Source of the DNA: Spodoptera frugiperda
Lineage: Eukaryota > Arthropoda > Insecta > Lepidoptera > Noctuidae
Length of the DNA: 64,000 nucleotides
Assembly (NCBI RefSeq): GCF_023101765.2
Contig: NC_064224.1
Location: forward strand, 9,938,103 to 10,002,102
Reading direction: 5' to 3'
The notes under the pieces: generated by a model
Told to the model about the DNA's origin: nothing
Database searches by the model: none
The model's input: only the letters and a program-made list of their open reading frames with translations
Program-made: the position numbers and the translations under genes
In this document: positions 61,001 through 64,000 of the stretch, piece after piece
Numbering within the stretch: position 1 is the first letter of the stretch
Layout of the letters: the number at the start of each line of letters is the position of its first letter

Positions 61001-63327
61001 CCAAAGCGCTTTCTGTCGATGTTATGTTTATCTTAGATTTATCTTTGAACCTTAAGATATAAATGGTTGGAGGTGAAAATTCCTACAAACAGTTAGTCAC
61101 TGAATGTCTCATTAATTCCTTTAGTAATATTGTATTTTATGTAGAAACGCCCACTTTATTCTATTAGTAGTCTATGTTATTATATTCTATGGCAATAGAA
61201 AGTTCATTGCCCTGGGAAATACCTTACTTATAAATTTAATTTTATCGCATGCCGATTTATGGTGAAATTACATTTGAATATCTCATGATGGCTTTGCGAT
61301 TTTTAAGTGACTGCCCAAAAAAGGAGAGTTGGTATATGTTTTTCATAGCTAAGCAGCTACACAAGTCAATTAATATTGAAACAATGTGGCATAGAAACTG
61401 CTCAATCAGCCGTTACCCTAATTTACGAATTTCACCCTGAAACATTACCCACGGCCGCGACGGTTACTTATCAAATCGTACATCCGTCTGCTAATGGAAT
61501 CGACAATCGACTGACTTACCCCCCCCCCCCAACGCTGATCGATCGCAGCTTTTAAGAATATTACTTTGTGAAAAAAACTTCATTTGTATTCATTGCTCAT
61601 TCTAATCTGCGCCTTATTCTTTGTGAGATTAGGTCTTAAATTCGTGGGTGGTGGTGGGGAGTTGGGACGTTTTGTTGGGGGTGGCTGGTCCCTAAATTGG
61701 GGGCTGATTGTCAGTGCACATTATACACGGTGTATTGTCAGTGTGTCGACTGATCAAGTTGAGGGAAATCGTTAACGTGTATTGATGATGCTGAGCAGCC
61801 CTCCTCCCTCCTCAGAGGGATTTACTTTTTACAACTGTCGCGTTGGTAGCTGATAAGCATTATCATTAGTCATTCAAGTACTGCTTTGAGTCTCATTTAA
61901 ATGTTCAACCTTCAAAGGCTGTGCTTAGCTCACAAATATTTGTATTTCTTTCGTTTCTTTCGAAACTCCTCTAAAGTAAAAATTATACATATATGTAGAT
62001 ATCCCACCCACTTCTTTGGCGAAGTCTGTATTTCCTGATGGGTTTAACCTGGGTGTCTTCAAAGCCTTAGTGACTAGGTTGCTTATGGGCAGACGTGCAT
62101 CATCGTAGGCCGCATTATCGCTTACCAGGTTTTTTTACCATCAGGCGAGATTGCGGCCAAACGTCGACCCATCAAATGTAAAAACAATATATTTGATTCT
62201 AGTAGCAATTTGGTATTCTTTTCCTATTCTGAAATGATGACTAGCAAAAAGTTGATCTTTCAAAACTATTTCTACAGTCTTAAACTAACGCAGTATTTCG
62301 CCAAGAATCGCTCAAACAATACGATCCCAGTGTACTCGGACCCTCACGTTGTCTCACCCGACTGTTGACACGACAACCAGTCCCGAACATATTGAGCCAA
62401 GTGTTTGGAACTCCATTCTTATGTGATCTCGCCAAGAGTTGTTTCATTCAGATGCTCGTATGGCTGCCCTGTCTTTAGTTGTGTGATAGTGTGATAGGTT
62501 TCGCTTCCTACGCGCGTAGTAGTCACCACTTCGTCCACGTGTTGACCTTGATCGGTTACGTGTTAATTCATGGTGTATTATAGTGCGTGGGTATGTAAAA
62601 CCCTGGTTCCAGTATTATACTGTGTGGATATGTAACACTCTCGTCTTAAACAGTTAGTTGTTAGATAAGTTTATTACCCTGTTGTACTAGATTCAGATTT
62701 CTTACTAATAAGTACGAATGAAATTGTGTGATATTGTGTGTATGCTTGTAACGCAATGACGTCAAAATGGCTGAAGGGATCGGGATAACATTTGGAACAG
62801 ATTATGGTCTGGAATAACACAGGACACTTTATCACTACGAGAACCACAAGCAAATTTGCTGCAGCCGCTTGCAGAAGCTAGTGGATTGATAAAGATGAAA
62901 GATTTCGACTGATGGACTTTAAGAAGACAAAATATTTATAGTGACTGTAGGGTGTCCACCGTCTAACCTAAATTAAAAAATAAGTAGATGTGTTGTCAAA
63001 TTGAAACCTACAATATCAGATTTCCTTAGACACTCGATATCTTCTTTAAAAATTCCCGTGAAATGAATCTTACATCCATTTACTTTTGCCCACAGACACT
63101 GTAACATCTCGTCGTCCCGAGCCCTACTTCGGCCGCCTGATCGGCCGGCTCACACAGTATGCCCACGGTATCAGAGGCACCGTGTACGCCGTGGACGAGA
63201 GCACAGTCTTTGTACGCGGGTTCGCGTACGACGGGACAGGTCCTGATGCCTACTTCTGGGTGGGGGACACTCCTCAACCAAGCCCTGAGGGTATACTCGT
63301 CCCCTACCCTGAGGATTATACCACAAG
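45993..63327 (+). CDS. Skeletor-like protein, first two coding exons (signal peptide and DM13 domain)
   Basis: Exons 45993-46071 and 63096-63327 join in phase 1 (G|AC) to give 103 codons that continue past the window in phase 2. Residues 1-26 look like a secretion signal: MAGRVPPPRGSMPHV and then the hydrophobic CFAVTLLILVA. From residue 37 on the sequence is a DM13 domain: YFGRLIGRLTQYAHGIRGTV, YAVDESTVFVRGFAYDGTGP, DAYFWVGD, PSPEGILVPYPEDYTTR. Insect Skeletor carries DM13 repeats followed by a DOMON domain; those would be on later exons. Drosophila Skeletor was described as a spindle-matrix component, but the signal peptide and DM13/DOMON architecture fit a secreted or membrane redox protein better. 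Met12 is a possible alternative start. Confidence 0.82.
46724..46977 (-). repeat. tRNA-derived SINE S3, reverse
   Basis: The reversed tail (GTCACGCCTTTTTTCACCGA, CAATGTACACCCACTTTTCA, TAAGTCCCATGTAATAG) leads into GGGAATCGAACCCGAGAC, the reversed B box region. The tRNA-like head is cut short at CTTGTCCGGC. Confidence 0.72.
47388..47680 (+). repeat. tRNA-derived SINE S3, forward full copy
   Basis: The head GACTGCCTCGTTGGTC and GTGTTCGATTCCCGG (B box) are followed by the body (GGCAATAGGCTAACCC) and the tail with CACCTCTGCCTACCTCTTCG. Confidence 0.74.
49338..49465 (+). repeat. 3' tail of a non-LTR-type element
   Basis: GAGGACTGACCGACAGACAG and ACATTTTG, a T run, AAAAGTGCCT and then TTTGACTTTGACTT. 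Related tails are at 52015-52110, 55100-55198 and 59843-59970. The repeated TTTGACTTTGACTT end suggests retroposition. Confidence 0.55.
49722..49880 (+). repeat. MITE-like copy related to 252-497
   Basis: CATTAGAACTTAAAACGGGA, CTACTGTTGCAAGCGC and GTGATCATGTCAGTTTAAAA are shared with 252-497. Confidence 0.6.
51139..51218 (-). repeat. SINE S1 fragment, reverse
   Basis: AAACGTTGCCCCATCCTAGA and CTCCTGTGTCGTGGATGCAT are the reversed S1 3' end. Confidence 0.55.
51864..51973. repeat. short MITE with TTACTCACGTAA ends
   Basis: TTTTCCGACTTACTCACGTA on the left mirrors TTACGTGAGTGAGGTAAGCC..GGAAAA on the right. The core (TCAAGCCAGTTGAGAGCTCA) is related to sequences near 870-905 and 56915-56965. 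Confidence 0.55.
52015..52112 (+). repeat. non-LTR-type 3' tail
   Basis: CGACAGATAGACTAACGGAC, CAAAAATACCTAATTTAGG and TTTGACTTTGACTTT; closest to the copy at 55100-55198. Confidence 0.5.
52442..52635 (+). repeat. tRNA-derived SINE S1, full forward copy
   Basis: ACTGCACGGTTGGCGCGGTG, the B box GGGTTCGATTCCCGC, TGTATGTTTGTAAACGCACC and ATTCTAATGTGGGACAA with an A-rich tail. Confidence 0.8.
52705..52908 (+). repeat. S2-related repeat, 3' variant
   Basis: The S2 head (GACAGATGGTAAGCGATCAG, CGTTGCCGGCCTTTTAGAAA) joins a different 3' half (CGACAACTCATTCCACAGTG), unlike the other S2 copies. Confidence 0.6.
53690..53835 (+). repeat. repeat paired with 41930-42075
   Basis: TCGCAATTGTTTTCTGAAC, TTACTAAGGAATAGTTTTAG and AATGTCTTTGAGTACGGCAA are shared with the earlier copy. 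Confidence 0.5.
55100..55198 (+). repeat. non-LTR-type 3' tail
   Basis: ACTGACAGATAGACTGACGG, AAAAGTGCCTAATTTAGG and GACTTTGACTTTA. Confidence 0.5.
56374..56530. repeat. M6-related MITE, partial
   Basis: CTATCGATACATCGCATACT, CTTCCTCGCACAGCTAC, GTGGAAACGGTCACATA and TAAGCACATCTCTGGTCGAA match 63703-63964 with internal rearrangement. Confidence 0.6.
58034..58187. repeat. MITE M5, complete
   Basis: Inverted ends GTACCCTTAGTACAAGTTTG and its complement at the right, with the core GCGCGTTCGGCACTCTGATT. Best-preserved copy; open frames across it are palindrome artefacts. Confidence 0.8.
58205..58286 (+). repeat. SINE S1 fragment fused to S2
   Basis: A degraded S1 piece (GTGTAGCGGATTCGATCTCC, TATGATCCACAAATTG) runs directly into the S2 copy that follows, with no unique DNA between. 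Confidence 0.5.
58287..58545 (+). repeat. SINE-like S2, forward copy
   Basis: AACGAGCAGACGGATCACCT, CGCCGCCGCCCATGGACACC and CACGTCGGTTTTCTGTGAGG in S2 order. Confidence 0.75.
59078..59187 (-). repeat. SINE-like S2 fragment, reverse
   Basis: CTTCTGGTGTTGCGGGTGTC and CATGGGCGGCGCTGATCAT, reversed S2 head, with a small GAAGTCGTTTG duplication. Confidence 0.6.
59843..59970 (+). repeat. non-LTR-type 3' tail
   Basis: Very similar to 49338-49465 (GAGGACTGACCGACAGATAG, then a T run and ATATTGTAATA). It may be a recent copy. Confidence 0.55.
60015..60047 (+). repeat. (TTTG)n microsatellite
   Basis: About seven TTTG units in a row. Confidence 0.9.
60138..60650 (-). repeat. SINE S3, reverse, split by a MITE
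   Basis: The tail (GTCACGCCTTTAATCCCCGA, GTGTACACCCACTTTTCACA) lies at 60138-60232. The rest (TAAGTCCCATGTAATAGGTG, GGGAATCGAACCCGAGACC, ACTCCGCCAACGAGGCAGTC) resumes at 60461. The interruption is the element at 60233-60460. Confidence 0.75.
60233..60460. mobile_element. MITE nested in SINE S3
   Basis: Inverted ends AGGGTGGTTTTCCGAAAAA and TTTTTCGGAAAACCACCCT enclose about 190 bases of AT-rich DNA. The ends of the form CAGGGTGG resemble hAT-type elements, but the target duplication cannot be resolved by eye. Confidence 0.7.
60875..60937 (+). repeat. S2 head fragment
   Basis: AACGAGCAGACGGGTCACCT and GATGGTAAGCGATCAGTTGG; the body is missing. Confidence 0.55.
60940..63095. other. 3' part of Skeletor-like intron 1
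   Basis: Mostly unique sequence; a run of C bases sits near 61520, and a fragment with GCTTACCAGG..ACCATCAGGCGAGATTGCGG at about 62100-62165 resembles 55850-55880. No exon seen until the DM13 exon. Confidence 0.5.
63096..63327 (+). CDS. Skeletor-like exon 2 (DM13)
   Basis: The acceptor is GCCCACAG and the donor is CAAG|GTCAGT. It encodes DTVTSRRPEPYFGRLIGRLT, continuing to the end of most of one DM13 domain, leaving phase 2. Codon third positions are GC-rich, as in the other real exons here. Confidence 0.88.
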
Positions 63328-63702
63328 GTCAGTATCAGATGGTTATATTTTTCCTTTTGATATTTCTGTATCTAAAGACTTATCCACATTATATGTATGC
63401 TTTTCGACACTGAATCAATCCAGGAGTGGATGGAATCAGAGTGACCCGAACGAAACGGTTAGGCAAACATCCTTATAAATATATATTTATAACGACCAGA
63501 TGGCGTAAGCTGTAATGTTGTATATGTGAATTTGTAGACGGACACGACAGACGAAACAGTTAAAAGACTAGAGATATCATTGCCCAAAAAACTCTGATGT
63601 CTCCGCTTTAACAGTTCAAAGAAAGACGTTATATTATACAAGATTTGTAACTTTTGTAGACTAATAGTATCATTGGCAGCAATTTTAAGCTTTCTACTTT
63701 AA

Positions 63703-63964
63703 TTTTTCCACCAGATATGTGCTATGCTACGTTGCTGTGGATGTGTTTGGTTTCCACCAATCATTCATAAGTACATATAGCTTAGCACTGGTGGAAACGG
63801 ACTCAGCTAAGCTTGTTTGCTATGGATACTATCGATATATTGCATACTCGAGCTGCGCATCTTCCTCGCACAACTACATAACTTACGTATATGTAATTTC
63901 ACAGCTTAGCTATTACATTTTCGTAGCATAACTACACAGTACTCTGCACATCTGGTGGAAAAGC
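63703..63964. repeat. MITE M6, complete copy
   Basis: Inverted ends TTTTTCCACCAGATATGTGC and GCACATCTGGTGGAAAAG bound about 260 bases. Partial relatives are at 31676-31845 and 56374-56530. It lies in the second intron of the Skeletor-like gene, about 375 bases after the donor. Confidence 0.72.
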
Positions 63965-64000
63965 AGCCTAAAGCTGAAGCTTTGTTCATTATGTAGTATC

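Larger units (their letters stand above)
46072..63095 (+). other. 17 kb first intron of the Skeletor-like gene
   Basis: Filled with SINE families S1, S2 and S3, MITEs and retroelement tails. I found no exon within it that keeps phase 1 with both neighbours. Confidence 0.6.

Noticed and set aside
63719..63931. 70-residue open frame after the DM13 exon
   Set aside because: It lies within MITE M6 and does not continue the DM13 reading phase.

Overview
This window is animal nuclear DNA, almost certainly from a moth (Lepidoptera, probably a noctuid-like species). The genes are split into short exons with GT..AG introns. The background is AT-rich, and the introns and intergenic DNA are packed with short tRNA-derived SINEs, other SINE-like repeats and MITEs of kinds common in moth genomes. 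There are no bacterial features: no operons, no ribosome binding sites, no CRISPR. Nearly all long open reading frames in the window are chance frames or lie inside repeats. Genes were therefore assembled exon by exon from splice sites, reading phase and protein family likeness.

Layout. (1) 516-3246, + strand: the last five exons of an M1-family metallo-aminopeptidase (ERAP1_C-like C-terminal domain), ending at a TAA with polyadenylation signals downstream. (2) 8953-18924, - strand: a complete nine-exon gene, about 600 codons, for a shootin-1-like coiled-coil protein with a proline-rich segment. A probable 5' untranslated exon lies at about 20019-20096. It converges tail to tail with the aminopeptidase; 3.2-8.9 kb holds both 3' regions. 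(3) 20.1-45.0 kb: a repeat-rich desert with no convincing gene, but with one candidate minus-strand exon at 25170-25255. It also holds a long fold-back element at 27.85-28.27 kb and a pogo-like transposon remnant at 39.0-39.97 kb. (4) 45046-45693, + strand: a compact candidate micropeptide gene with a TATA box, a 39-residue single-membrane-span open frame, a consensus splice donor, an acceptor and AATAAA. (5) 45993-63327, + strand and running out of the window: the first two coding exons of a Skeletor-like protein (signal peptide, then a DM13 domain), separated by a 17 kb intron full of SINEs and MITEs.

The genes do not form a pathway that the sequence reveals. The protein calls rest on recalled family likeness and consistent splice phase. 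The small gene, the extra exon and the repeat classifications are inference.
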